A stretch of DNA of 35,938 nucleotides from Clostridia bacterium. Its GTDB lineage: Bacteria; Bacillota; Clostridia; UBA1381; UBA9506. The notes under the pieces were generated by a model. That model did not search any database. It saw only the letters and a program-made list of their open reading frames with translations, and was not told the origin of the DNA. Below, piece after piece: positions 1 through 8,265 of this stretch. Numbering within the stretch: position 1 is the first letter of the stretch; each line of letters starts with the position of its first letter. The stretch is from contig JAFWAT010000030.1 in assembly GCA_017507525.1 (NCBI GenBank), forward strand, positions 1-35,938. The letters run 5' to 3'. Both the position numbers and the translations under genes were made by a program.

Positions 1-507
1 AATAAAATTCTTGCCATAGGTTCCTGCATCGTTTAAGGCCTCAAACGCCATGCCGCCGGTTAACGCACCGTCACCAATCACAGCAACAGCACGGCGGTTT
101 TCGCCAATTAAGTCAGAAGCTCGGGTCATGCCCAGCGCTGCAGAAATCGATGTTGACGAATGCCCCGTGTTATAGGCATCAAAAATGCTTTCGCTGCTTT
201 TAGGAAAGCCGCTTAACCCTCCAAACTGACGAAGCGTTTCAAACTGATTACGCCGCCCGGTTAAAAGCTTGTGTACATATGACTGGTGTCCTACGTCCCA
301 GATGATACTGTCGTTAGGTAGATCCAGTGTTTTAAATAATGCCAGTGTCAGTTCCACAACACCTAAGTTAGATGCCAAATGCCCCCCCGTTTTTGCAACA
401 GACTCAATCAAATATTTTCGAATCTCTGCCGCCAAAACAGAAAGCTCTGAAAAACTTAACCCTTTAACATCCTGCGGACTTTGAATGTTATCCAAGAATT
501 GGTACAT
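1..507 (-). CDS. dxs: 1-deoxy-D-xylulose-5-phosphate synthase, N-terminal part (cut by window edge)
   Basis: The first 169 codons of DXS, which condenses pyruvate and glyceraldehyde-3-phosphate in a thiamine-diphosphate-dependent reaction, the entry step of the MEP isoprenoid pathway. The visible part contains the family hallmarks: [16 protein letters not shown] near residue 40, [16 protein letters not shown] near 70, SGFPK and the [13 protein letters not shown] block, then the ThDP/Mg-binding start [18 protein letters not shown]. The ATG at 507 gives a normal DXS N terminus. The reading frame is still open at base 1, so about three quarters of the protein lies outside the window. Nothing in the visible part looks degenerate. 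It lies downstream of the TSUP pair on the same strand but appears to have its own promoter. Confidence 0.96.
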   Translation of the reverse strand, partial: MYQFLDNIQSPQDVKGLSFSELSVLAAEIRKYLIESVAKTGGHLASNLGVVELTLALFKTLDLPNDSIIWDVGHQSYVHKLLTGRRNQFETLRQFGGLSGFPKSSESIFDAYNTGHSSTSISAALGMTRASDLIGENRRAVAVIGDGALTGGMAFEALNDAGTYGKNFI

Positions 508-577
508 ATTCTTCACTCTTTACACCGAAATTTAGCTTCTGTTTCAAAACTATTTGACAATAAACCGATACTAGAAT

Positions 578-606
578 ATCATATCATATTTTTAGCTTTT
601 GGTAAA
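578..606 (-). promoter_or_regulatory. Putative sigma-A promoter of dxs
   Basis: On the minus strand TTTACC (606-601) and TATGAT (583-578) are separated by 17 bases, which would give a 5' leader of about 65 bases before the dxs ATG. The -35 box is imperfect. The stretch 508-615 holds nothing else convincing apart from a weak GGAAA/TTTCC hairpin just after the TSUP stop codon. Confidence 0.45.
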
Positions 607-615
607 GAGGAAATG

Positions 616-993
616 CTATTTTTCCTTGGCTTTTTTTAATTTTTTGTCTTTTTTTAAGATTTCGTACACACCCATGGCAAACAAAAAGATACCAAACAAT
701 CGTCTGAGCAGCTTTGCCTCCATAAAACCTGCTAAAATCGCACCGCCTACCGCCCCGAACAAACCGGTTAAAATAATTAATACCGCAACTTTAAAATTAA
801 CAGAACGGTTCTTAATGTGTACCCACAGCGAGATCGCCGCAGTGGGAATAAAATACAAAAGATTAATCCCCTGTGCCTCATGCTGACCAATGTTTAAAAA
901 AATGGCCAGTGCAGGAATCAAAATTGTGCCGCCTCCAATTCCCATACCGCTGATGATGCCGGCACACAGTCCCGTTAAAACCGCAACAATCAT
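616..993 (-). CDS. Half-size TSUP (TauE/SafE) family membrane protein, second of pair
   Basis: A 125-residue, almost wholly hydrophobic protein of the TauE/SafE family (sulfite/organosulfonate exporter-like, COG0730). It has the repeat signature GLCAGIISGMGIGGGTILIP at its N terminus, three to four predicted membrane segments, and a Lys-rich cytoplasmic tail (KKDKKLKKAKEK). Canonical family members are about 250 residues with two homologous halves. This protein is one half, and its start codon overlaps the stop of the upstream half (ATGA at 990-993), so the two are translationally coupled. They probably assemble into one transporter, which is inference. The substrate cannot be read from the sequence. 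Confidence 0.85.
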   Translation of the reverse strand: MIVAVLTGLCAGIISGMGIGGGTILIPALAIFLNIGQHEAQGINLLYFIPTAAISLWVHIKNRSVNFKVAVLIILTGLFGAVGGAILAGFMEAKLLRRLFGIFLFAMGVYEILKKDKKLKKAKEK

Positions 994-1361
994 CCCATCA
1001 CCATCCTAACTGCAGCAATGAGCATAAAGGCGCCAAAAATTTTTCGAAGCACAGACCCCGAAAGCTTTTTTAACAATTTTGCACCGATAAAACCGCCTGC
1101 TACGCCACCTAAAGAAACCCAAAGTGCTACAGAATATGATAAATGGTTACGATAACCGTAAAAAAACAAGCTGACAATTGTAAAGCAAAGAATAATTAAA
1201 ATGGCGGTCGCATGGGCTTTGTGTTCGTCCTGATCCAGAAATTCTTCTAAAAACGGTACAATCACTGTACCGCCTCCGCTTCCGAACAGACCGTTTAAAA
1301 AGCCGGCTGCAAGACCGCCAATTACAGATATAACTTTTTTATTTTTAAAAAAACGTTTCAT
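990..1361 (-). CDS. Half-size TSUP (TauE/SafE) family membrane protein, first of pair
   Basis: A 123-residue membrane protein of the same family as its downstream neighbour. It begins with a basic MKRFFKNKK stretch followed by the repeat signature GLAAGFLNGLFGSGGGTVIVP, then three further hydrophobic segments. It ends in the 4-base overlap with the next gene. The GxGGG motif is present in both halves, consistent with an internal duplication expressed as two genes. It begins 82 bases after the smc stop codon and may be cotranscribed with it. No metal or substrate motif identifies what is exported. Confidence 0.85.
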   Translation of the reverse strand: MKRFFKNKKVISVIGGLAAGFLNGLFGSGGGTVIVPFLEEFLDQDEHKAHATAILIILCFTIVSLFFYGYRNHLSYSVALWVSLGGVAGGFIGAKLLKKLSGSVLRKIFGAFMLIAAVRMVMG

Positions 1362-1443
1362 ACCGGCTCCCTTCTATACCGATGCCTGTCGGCACATGGT
1401 ATTACAGAGCTAGTATTTGTAAAAAACCAACAAAATAAACCCT

Positions 1444-4400
1444 TTATGCTTCAATCTCATCCAAATTTAACTGCAAGAGCTTGGAAACGCCCTTTTCCTG
1501 CATGGTTACACCATAAATCACATCAGCGCTTTCCATAGTGCCTCGTCTATGTGTAACCAATATGAACTGCGTTTTGCGGCTAAAGCGTTTAATAAAATCA
1601 GCATAACGGTATACATTATTTTCATCCAACGCTGCTTCAATCTCGTCTAAGAAACAAAACGGCGTAGGCTTAATTCTAAGAATTGCAAACAGCAATGCAA
1701 TGGCAGACAACGCGCGCTCACCGCCTGACAAAAGAGACAGACTTTGCAGCTTTTTACCCGGCGGCTGAACGTGAATACTGATACCGCACTCTAAAATATT
1801 CTCTTCATCTTCTAAAATAAGGTCTGCCCTGCCGCCACCAAACAGCTCAGAAAATGTGGATTTAAAGTGTTGGTTGATTTTTTCAAACTCTTCCCGGAAC
1901 TGGCGCTTCATTACTGATTGCATTTCATCAATAATTTTAATCAAGTCCCGTTTTGCTTTGTGCAGGTCATCCCGCTGGTTGGTTAAAAACTCGTAACGCT
2001 CGCTCACAGACCGAAGCTCTTCAATGGCATCCACATTAACATTCCCCAGTTCGCGGATGCGGCCGCGCAATGAAGAAATCTTCTTAGAAATTTCACTGTC
2101 AGAACCCAAATCCTCTTCTTTAATCTTTTCTGCTTCTGAAAAGGTCATTTCGTACTCATCCCAAAGTCTAGAGATGGCAGCTTCAGACTCTGTTTCCAGC
2201 TTTTCAAGCTGCGCCTGCAGGCGATTGTATTCCGTTTTCAAATCATATGCCGTTTCTCGGGTAGACTTTGAATCGCCCTGTAAGGCCTTTAGCTGCTTTT
2301 CGCAATTCTGACGCTCCTGGGTAATATCGGCAATTTTCTTCTTAAACGCTAACATATCAGCAGAAAACGCTTCTTTTTGTTTTTCTTTCTCGGCAATTTC
2401 CCGCTTATGTTCTTCGTTTGTTTGTTCAATTTCCTTAATTTCGTCAGTTCTCAATGCTGTATGCGTCTCATTCTGGCTCATTTCCTGCCGAATTGCCTGA
2501 ATTCTTTCACCGCTTGCCGTAATATCCTGCCGGCAAACCGTTATTTGGAATCCTTTTTCTAAAAGCTGGTCATTAATTTTTTGCTTCCGGTTAGAAAAGC
2601 TTTCAAGAGTTTCCTCAAGGGCATTAACCTCAGCACGTTTTTCCTGAATATCAGCCTCTGCCTTAGAAAGTTCCTCTGCTGCTTCCTGCCGTCTTACATC
2701 TAAAGAAGCCGCTTCAGTCTCTGTTTCTGCCATATCATTTTGAATGGTAGCAAGGGCGCTTCGCAAAGATTCTAAAAGAAGGTCATGGTGTTCCCGGTCA
2801 CGAATCAAAAGTAGCAAAACTTCTTTATTCTCGGTATAAACCTCTTGGATTTTTGCCTGTTTCTCAGATAATTCTAAAATCCGGGCTTCCAGCGCTTCAC
2901 GCTCCCGCAAAAGTTGCTTTAAGCTGCTATCCAGCTGTTTTAGTGCCTTTTCAAGGTCTTTGATTTCCTGTTCGCGATCTAAAAGCTGGTTGCCCTTTTG
3001 CTGAGAACCACCGGCCATGGAGCCACCGGGATAAAACGCCTCACCTTCTAAGGTCACCAAGCGCAAGCTCTGTTTAAACTTTCTTGAAATAGCAATGGCA
3101 TGGTCAATTGTATCGATCACAGCCGTTTTTCCCAGCAGATTTTTGACTATGCCGCTATAGCGATCATCATAGCTCACAAGCTCAGACGCAATGCCAACAA
3201 AGCCCGGCTCCTGCCGAATCTTGCCGGTATCCATAAGGGAGCCGGATACTGCAGAAATAGGCATAAATGTCGCTCTGCCTGCGCCCAGTTGCTTTAAGCA
3301 GCTAATGACTTTCTTAGCATCTTCCTCTGTATCTACCACAATGTTTTGAAGGGCACCCCCAACAGCAACGCCAATTGCCGTGGCATAAGGCTTCTCCACG
3401 GAAATGAGTTTAGAAACCGGCCCATGAATGCCCACACGCGTCAGCATGCCGTTTTGGTGCTGCTTCATAATTTCTTTAACGCTTTTATAGTATCCTTCAA
3501 AGTTCTGCTCCATTTCCGAAAGCAGGTGGTGTCTGGTTTTCTTTTGATTAAAGGAATTCTGTAATTCCTGCTCCTTTTCCTGTTGTGCATTCAAACACTG
3601 CTGTAGCTCTTTTTCCTGTTCTAAAAGCTCATGAAGCTCCTTTTCCAGCTCTGCAACAAACTCTGATTTGCGTTGATGTTCCGCATCTAAGCTGCCGCCT
3701 TTTGTCTCCTGCTCACATAGCTCCTTTTCTCTTTGGGAATATACCTGCTTAAGTTCCTGCCGCCTAGTTTTTATATTCTGTTCTAACAGGGTTAAATTTG
3801 ATAATTTAATCTTGCTTTCAGACACTTTTTCAAAAGCCTCAGCAATGGCGTTTTGCAGCAGTTCAATTTGTTCTGTCTGCACACCGGTTCCCTCGTCAAA
3901 TTCTGACAGATTAGAAGCAAGCTCGTCCTTTTCTTTTTGTAGTAATGCTAAAGATGCCTGAAGACTCGAAAGCTTTTCTTCCTCGCGGTGCATGCTCTCT
4001 GTCAGTTCCTGCTTGGCAGCTGCCAGGCTTGCAACCTCGGCGAAAATGCGTTCTGTTAAGCGCAGATTGCCCTCAATGGTATTTTTTAATACCTCAATTT
4101 CCCGCACGCCAATCACGGCACCTTCTTCTGCAGATTTAAGTGCCGTTTCCTGCTGTGCCATTGCTTCTGCCAATTCTTCAAACCGCTGATAACAACGCTC
4201 CTGCTCACCTTCTGCCTGAGAAAGCTCCGCTTCTACCTTGGCAAGCTGCGCCCCTGCCGCCTCAATTTTCTCTTGTAAAACCACAGATTGTGTCTTACTT
4301 TTTTCCACAACACGCAAAACGCTGTTCACGTCAAAAATTTTAAGCTGGTCTTTTAAATTCAAATATTTTTTCGCCTTTTCCGCCTGCTGCGTCAGCGGAC

Positions 4401-5007
4401 CAATCTGCGCCTCCAGTTCACCGATAATATCCGCCACGCGGTCAAGGTTTTCATCTGTGTGCTTTAACTTGCGCTCCGCCTCTTCCTTGCGGTAACGGTA
4501 TTTGGAAATGCCTGCGGCTTCTTCAAAAATCTGGCGTCTGTCCTCTGATTTGTTAGACAGAATTTCATCAATTTTACCCTGACCAACCATAGAATATCCG
4601 TCACGCCCCAAACCGGTATCCATAAAGATTTCATGAATATCTTTCAATCGGCATGGGGTATCATTGATCAAATATTGGCTTTCACCGGAAGCAAAGACCT
4701 TTCTGGTGACTGAAACTTCGTCAAAATCTACATTAAAATGACGGTCATGATTATCTAATTTTAAAGTAACTTCAGCAAACCCAAGCCGCTTTCTGGTTTG
4801 GGTTCCGTTAAAGATAACATCTTCCATTTTGCTGCCGCGCAAGGTTTTTGCACTTTGCTCGCCAAGCACCCAGCGAACTGCATCAGAGATGTTACTCTTA
4901 CCGCTGCCGTTGGGTCCTACAATTGCCGTAATTCCATCACTGAACGAAAGTTCAATAGTGTCAGCAAAAGACTTAAATCCTTGCATTTTCAGTCCCTTCA
5001 AATGCAT
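1444..5007 (-). CDS. smc: Chromosome partition protein SMC
   Basis: A full-length 1187-residue SMC, the ATPase of the SMC-ScpAB condensin that organises and segregates the bacterial chromosome. Walker A GPNGSGKS is at residues 31-38. A coiled coil runs from about 165 to 500, the hinge is about 515-675 (with SVEKPYATAIGVAVGGALQN and the glycine-rich GGSMAGGS), and a second coil runs from about 680 to 1010. The head contains the signature LSGGERALSAIALLFAI and Walker B PFCFLDEIEAALDE. Most relatives read DEVDAALDE, and the change is conservative. The start at 5007 gives the usual MxLKxLxxQGFKSFAD N terminus, and its ribosome binding site lies inside the end of the upstream radical SAM gene. The order rnc - radical SAM - smc is common in Clostridia. 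Confidence 0.98.
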   Translation of the reverse strand: MHLKGLKMQGFKSFADTIELSFSDGITAIVGPNGSGKSNISDAVRWVLGEQSAKTLRGSKMEDVIFNGTQTRKRLGFAEVTLKLDNHDRHFNVDFDEVSVTRKVFASGESQYLINDTPCRLKDIHEIFMDTGLGRDGYSMVGQGKIDEILSNKSEDRRQIFEEAAGISKYRYRKEEAERKLKHTDENLDRVADIIGELEAQIGPLTQQAEKAKKYLNLKDQLKIFDVNSVLRVVEKSKTQSVVLQEKIEAAGAQLAKVEAELSQAEGEQERCYQRFEELAEAMAQQETALKSAEEGAVIGVREIEVLKNTIEGNLRLTERIFAEVASLAAAKQELTESMHREEEKLSSLQASLALLQKEKDELASNLSEFDEGTGVQTEQIELLQNAIAEAFEKVSESKIKLSNLTLLEQNIKTRRQELKQVYSQREKELCEQETKGGSLDAEHQRKSEFVAELEKELHELLEQEKELQQCLNAQQEKEQELQNSFNQKKTRHHLLSEMEQNFEGYYKSVKEIMKQHQNGMLTRVGIHGPVSKLISVEKPYATAIGVAVGGALQNIVVDTEEDAKKVISCLKQLGAGRATFMPISAVSGSLMDTGKIRQEPGFVGIASELVSYDDRYSGIVKNLLGKTAVIDTIDHAIAISRKFKQSLRLVTLEGEAFYPGGSMAGGSQQKGNQLLDREQEIKDLEKALKQLDSSLKQLLREREALEARILELSEKQAKIQEVYTENKEVLLLLIRDREHHDLLLESLRSALATIQNDMAETETEAASLDVRRQEAAEELSKAEADIQEKRAEVNALEETLESFSNRKQKINDQLLEKGFQITVCRQDITASGERIQAIRQEMSQNETHTALRTDEIKEIEQTNEEHKREIAEKEKQKEAFSADMLAFKKKIADITQERQNCEKQLKALQGDSKSTRETAYDLKTEYNRLQAQLEKLETESEAAISRLWDEYEMTFSEAEKIKEEDLGSDSEISKKISSLRGRIRELGNVNVDAIEELRSVSERYEFLTNQRDDLHKAKRDLIKIIDEMQSVMKRQFREEFEKINQHFKSTFSELFGGGRADLILEDEENILECGISIHVQPPGKKLQSLSLLSGGERALSAIALLFAILRIKPTPFCFLDEIEAALDENNVYRYADFIKRFSRKTQFILVTHRRGTMESADVIYGVTMQEKGVSKLLQLNLDEIEA

Positions 5008-5015
5008 GCCTCTAC

Positions 5016-6047
5016 CTATACCTTTCTGATACCACAGTCGGTATCATTGTTTTGCAAAACAGAAAATACACCCCAATCCATGTTGCTGTCTTGCTCAATT
5101 GTAATCTTTTTTAGAGAAAATTCTCTGGTGAGCCTATCAATGTTGCTCCGTTTTTGTCCCACCAAAATGGAAACGTAACGGGGATTTGACTGTATGGTAA
5201 CAGCCTGTCCGTAAAAAGGCGCAACCTGCTTTGCTAACCGATTATAGCAAACCTGCGACATAACCAGTTCACCAAACGCCGGGTGATACGGGCCGGCACA
5301 AATACTTTCCGGTTCCATATCAAGCAACCCCATACGAATCACATCAATGTTTTCACTTTGAAACATCTCATATAAAACGGCACATTGCTCCAGCGCTTCC
5401 TGCAAGCTGAGGGGAATATACCCCCCTGTCTCATAAAGTTCCTTAAGCTTGGTGCCACATAATACCAGCGTCGGATAAATCCGTACAGAGCGGGGGTGTA
5501 AGGAAATAAATGCTTCTGCCGTCATACAGGCTGTTTCAAAAGAATCCCCCGGCAGACCCAGCATCATCTGCAGACCCAGTTCAAAGCCGGCAGCTTGAAT
5601 CATCTTCGCCGCCGCCACAGTTTTATCTGCCGTGTGACCCCGATGGCAACCAAATAGTACAGCATCGTTCATAGACTGTGCTCCAAGCTCTACCGTGGTT
5701 ACCCCAAAGCGCTTGAGCCGCAAAAGTACCGCTTCGTTAATATAATCCGGTCGTGTTGAAAGCCGGATGCCATCAGCCCTGCCATCTAAAACAGCTTGAT
5801 ACGCCGGTTGCAAAAGCGCTTCCTGCTGTGGTGCCGGAATCCCCGTGAAGCTGCCGCCAAAAAAACCTATTTCTATGATATCGCCCGGTTCTTTTTCCCG
5901 GGTTCCGGCACGGATGATCGCTTCCGCTCGTTCCGGCGTCATTTCCTCTTTTTGTCCGGTTATGGCTTTTTGATTACAAAACAAACAATCCTGCGGGCAG
6001 CCCCAATGAGGGACAAAAATCGGGATTGTTTTATGCTTACCGGCCAT
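5016..6047 (-). CDS. Elp3-like radical SAM protein (rnc-smc linker gene)
   Basis: A 343-residue radical SAM protein with the cluster-binding motif CPQDCLFC (cysteines about residues 17, 21 and 24), the GFFGGSFTG motif near 64, STRPDYI near 98, and VELGAQSMNDAVL near 119. These are hallmarks of the Elp3/coproporphyrinogen-oxidase-like branch. It lacks the GNAT acetyltransferase domain of true Elp3, so a role in tRNA modification is not established. It starts 11 bases inside the 3' end of rnc, with TTAGGAG six bases before the ATG, and ends just before smc, so all three are likely coupled. This family is conserved between rnc and smc in many Clostridia without a proven reaction. Confidence 0.88.
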   Translation of the reverse strand: MAGKHKTIPIFVPHWGCPQDCLFCNQKAITGQKEEMTPERAEAIIRAGTREKEPGDIIEIGFFGGSFTGIPAPQQEALLQPAYQAVLDGRADGIRLSTRPDYINEAVLLRLKRFGVTTVELGAQSMNDAVLFGCHRGHTADKTVAAAKMIQAAGFELGLQMMLGLPGDSFETACMTAEAFISLHPRSVRIYPTLVLCGTKLKELYETGGYIPLSLQEALEQCAVLYEMFQSENIDVIRMGLLDMEPESICAGPYHPAFGELVMSQVCYNRLAKQVAPFYGQAVTIQSNPRYVSILVGQKRSNIDRLTREFSLKKITIEQDSNMDWGVFSVLQNNDTDCGIRKV

Positions 6048-6738
6048 GAGCGTCTCCTAATTTAGCAAGCGCATCACGCGCCGCCATTTGTTCGGCATTC
6101 TTTTTGCTGCTGCCCTCGCCTTGACCCATAACCTGATCATTCACCGAAAGATGCACAAAAAATACTTTACTGTGGTCAGGACCTGACTCACCAACCACAT
6201 GATAGCAAATGTTCGCTAGTCCTTTTTTTTGCATCAATTCCTGAAAGGCTGTTTTATAATCTGTAAACGTTTTTCCCTTTACGGCTAAAAGGATGGTGTC
6301 ATATAATTGCCCCAACAGCCATTCCCGCGTGACAGAAAAGCCGCCGTCTAGATAAATCGCCGCAATCAATGCTTCAAAAGCATCCGCTAAAATCGATGCC
6401 CGGGTTCTGCCACCGGATCTTTCTTCGCCCTTACCTAAGATAAGAAAATTTCCCAGTTCAATATTCATTGCACATTCCTGCAAGGAGCGTTCACACACAA
6501 TGGTTGCCCGCGCTTTGGTTAAATCCCCTTCGGGAAGCTTTGTATAATTTTCAAAAAGATAATTGCTGACAATTAAGCTTAGCACCGAATCCCCCAAAAA
6601 CTCCAACCGCTCATTATACAAAATGTTTTTGCTGCGATTTTCGTTTGCAAACGAGCTATGCGTCAGCGCCGTTTTAAGCAGGGATTGATCCGTAAATTTA
6701 TAACCGATAATTTCTTCGAACTCTTTTAAGTGATTCAT
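6037..6738 (-). CDS. rnc: Ribonuclease III
   Basis: A double-strand-specific endoribonuclease that processes rRNA precursors and structured mRNAs. The N-terminal catalytic domain carries the signature NERLEFLGDSVL with the metal-binding Glu and Asp. A second catalytic segment (ILADAFEALIAAIYLDGG) supplies the remaining acidic residues. The C-terminal dsRNA-binding domain starts at DYKTAFQELMQKKG and ends with the KKNAEQMAARDAL helix. Length (233 residues) is typical. Two ATGs are adjacent, and I chose the second (6738) because GAGGAG then lies five bases upstream instead of two. The leader contains a long near-perfect hairpin that could be a self-cleavage site. Confidence 0.96.
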   Translation of the reverse strand: MNHLKEFEEIIGYKFTDQSLLKTALTHSSFANENRSKNILYNERLEFLGDSVLSLIVSNYLFENYTKLPEGDLTKARATIVCERSLQECAMNIELGNFLILGKGEERSGGRTRASILADAFEALIAAIYLDGGFSVTREWLLGQLYDTILLAVKGKTFTDYKTAFQELMQKKGLANICYHVVGESGPDHSKVFFVHLSVNDQVMGQGEGSSKKNAEQMAARDALAKLGDAHGR

Positions 6739-6762
6739 CATGACTCCTCATTCTGCCAATAC

Positions 6763-6799
6763 ATCATGAAAGTCCGAAAAGTTTCCGGATTTTCATGAT
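6763..6799 (-). promoter_or_regulatory. Long hairpin in the rnc 5' leader
   Basis: Arms at 6763-6776 and 6786-6799 pair over 14 bases (one G-U in RNA) around a 9-base loop. The structure is 25 bases upstream of the rnc start codon and distinct from the acpP terminator. It lacks a following U-run, so it is not an intrinsic terminator. A double-stranded leader just before the RNase III gene resembles the E. coli arrangement where RNase III cleaves its own leader. That role here is inference. Confidence 0.5.
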
Positions 6800-6819
6800 A
6801 CATTGATCCATATTCATTT

Positions 6820-6846
6820 AAAAGCCCCGCAGTGTGCGGGGCTTTT
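6820..6846 (-). terminator. Intrinsic terminator after acpP
   Basis: A 12-bp perfect GC-rich stem (AAAAGCCCCGCA / TGCGGGGCTTTT, 3-base loop) followed by T residues on the minus strand, 20 bases past the acpP stop codon. It may cap acpP transcripts and let only part of the transcription continue into rnc. Confidence 0.85.
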
Positions 6847-6865
6847 ACTGCATTATAAATTTGCA

Positions 6866-7093
6866 TTACATTTGAGCCTTAATGTACTCCACGACATCGC
6901 CGATCGTTTTCATGTTTTCAGCCTCACCGTCTGAAAATTCCATATCAAACTCCTCTTCAAGTGCCATAACCAGTTCTACAACGTCTAAAGAGTCTGCGCC
7001 CAGATCGTCAACGAAGGATGTATCCTTAGAAATTGATGCTTCGTCTACTCCCATTTGTTCCGCAATAACTTTTTTTACTTTTTCAAATTCCAT
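6866..7093 (-). CDS. acpP: Acyl carrier protein
   Basis: A 75-residue acidic carrier protein that holds growing fatty acyl chains on a 4'-phosphopantetheine arm. The attachment serine is in the canonical [15 protein letters not shown] motif (Ser about residue 36), and the four-helix pattern and acidic composition are normal. AGGTG lies five bases upstream of the ATG. It sits directly downstream of plsX, which takes acyl groups from acyl-ACP for phospholipid synthesis, so substrate and enzyme genes are paired. It has its own intrinsic terminator. Confidence 0.97.
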   Translation of the reverse strand: MEFEKVKKVIAEQMGVDEASISKDTSFVDDLGADSLDVVELVMALEEEFDMEFSDGEAENMKTIGDVVEYIKAQM

Positions 7094-7177
7094 TTTTTCA
7101 CCTCCATAGAATAACGGTCTGAACCATCAGGACCATGAATATATCCTTTAACCTGATTCAATCAGGGTAAAAGCTCA

Positions 7178-8206
7178 TTATAAAGCTTCTTCTGCCTCTA
7201 TTACCTGTTCATTTTCTGCCTGAGACAGTAATGCTTCTTTAATCTTATCATTAACGCCAGCAGAAAGATATGTACTTGCAGCACAAACTGCATTGCAAAT
7301 CGCCTTAGCGTCAGAGCTGCCGTGTGCTTTAAAGACAACACCGTCAACACCTAAAAGGGGAACGCCACCATACTCAGAATAATCCATCTTTGCCTTAATG
7401 GTTTTAAGACCCGGCTTCAAAATCATAGCCGCAAGTTTTGTAATAAAGCTTTTATAGAAAACGCCCTTGAGCATGGTAAAGAGTGCTGATGCAGTCCCTT
7501 CAATCAGTTTAATCACAACATTTCCCGTAAAACCGTCACACACAATGACATCCGCAGCGCCGTAAGGCACATCACGGGGTTCGATGTTACCAATGAAATT
7601 CAGAGGTGCTTCTTTTAACAGTGCATAGGTTTCCTTGGTCAAGCTGTTGCCTTTTGCTTCTTCGGCACCGATGTTTAAAAGGGCAACACGGGGATTTTTA
7701 ATGCCCAAAACATTTTCTGCATAAATCGCACCCATATGTGCAAATTGCAACAAAAATTCAGGTCGGCAGTCGACATTTGCACCGGCATCTAAAATAACAC
7801 CCACGTCTTTTACTGACGGCATGGGGGTTGTAAGCGCCGGGCGCTTAATGCCCTTCATGCGCCCTAAAATGCGGAAAGCACCTGCCAGATATGCCCCGGT
7901 ATTACCTGCCGAGACCACCGCATCTGCCTCACCGTTTTTCACAAGCTGCAAAGCCACCACCAAGGAAGAATCTTTTTTCTTTCTGATCGCTTCAACAGGG
8001 GGCTCACCGGTTTCAATAACCTCACTTGCATGGCGAATGGTAATGCGACCTTCCGGAACGTTTTCCTGTGCCAAAAGCTCTTTAATTTTTGTTTCATCGC
8101 CAACCAAGATAATTTCATCAGAAATTTCAACTGATGCCTTGATGCATCCTTTCACAATTGCCTCCGGCGCATGATCACCGCCAAAAGCGTCCACAGCAAT
8201 CCTCAA
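7178..8206 (-). CDS. plsX: Phosphate acyltransferase PlsX
   Basis: A 342-residue peripheral membrane enzyme that converts acyl-ACP to acyl-phosphate, the acyl donor for PlsY in phospholipid synthesis. It starts with the family hallmark MRIAVDAFGGDHAPEAIVKG and carries the expected GNTGA (SAGNTGAYLAGA), LDAGANVDCRPE, and VCDGFTGNVVIKL segments. The start codon is TTG, with AGGTG about six bases before it. No ATG nearby gives the conserved N terminus. It lies between uvrC and acpP and is probably cotranscribed with acpP. Confidence 0.96.
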   Translation of the reverse strand: MRIAVDAFGGDHAPEAIVKGCIKASVEISDEIILVGDETKIKELLAQENVPEGRITIRHASEVIETGEPPVEAIRKKKDSSLVVALQLVKNGEADAVVSAGNTGAYLAGAFRILGRMKGIKRPALTTPMPSVKDVGVILDAGANVDCRPEFLLQFAHMGAIYAENVLGIKNPRVALLNIGAEEAKGNSLTKETYALLKEAPLNFIGNIEPRDVPYGAADVIVCDGFTGNVVIKLIEGTASALFTMLKGVFYKSFITKLAAMILKPGLKTIKAKMDYSEYGGVPLLGVDGVVFKAHGSSDAKAICNAVCAASTYLSAGVNDKIKEALLSQAENEQVIEAEEAL

Positions 8207-8265
8207 AACCTACACCTACCTATTTCACTCTAATAAAAAAAGTATATTATAAATTCGAAAAAAAT

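Noticed and set aside
599-886. 95-codon plus-strand ORF
   Set aside because: It lies antisense to the TSUP gene, whose membrane-protein signature is clear. It has no family features of its own.
3945-4495. Several overlapping plus-strand ORFs
   Set aside because: They are shadows opposite the SMC coiled coil and have no ribosome binding sites or homology.
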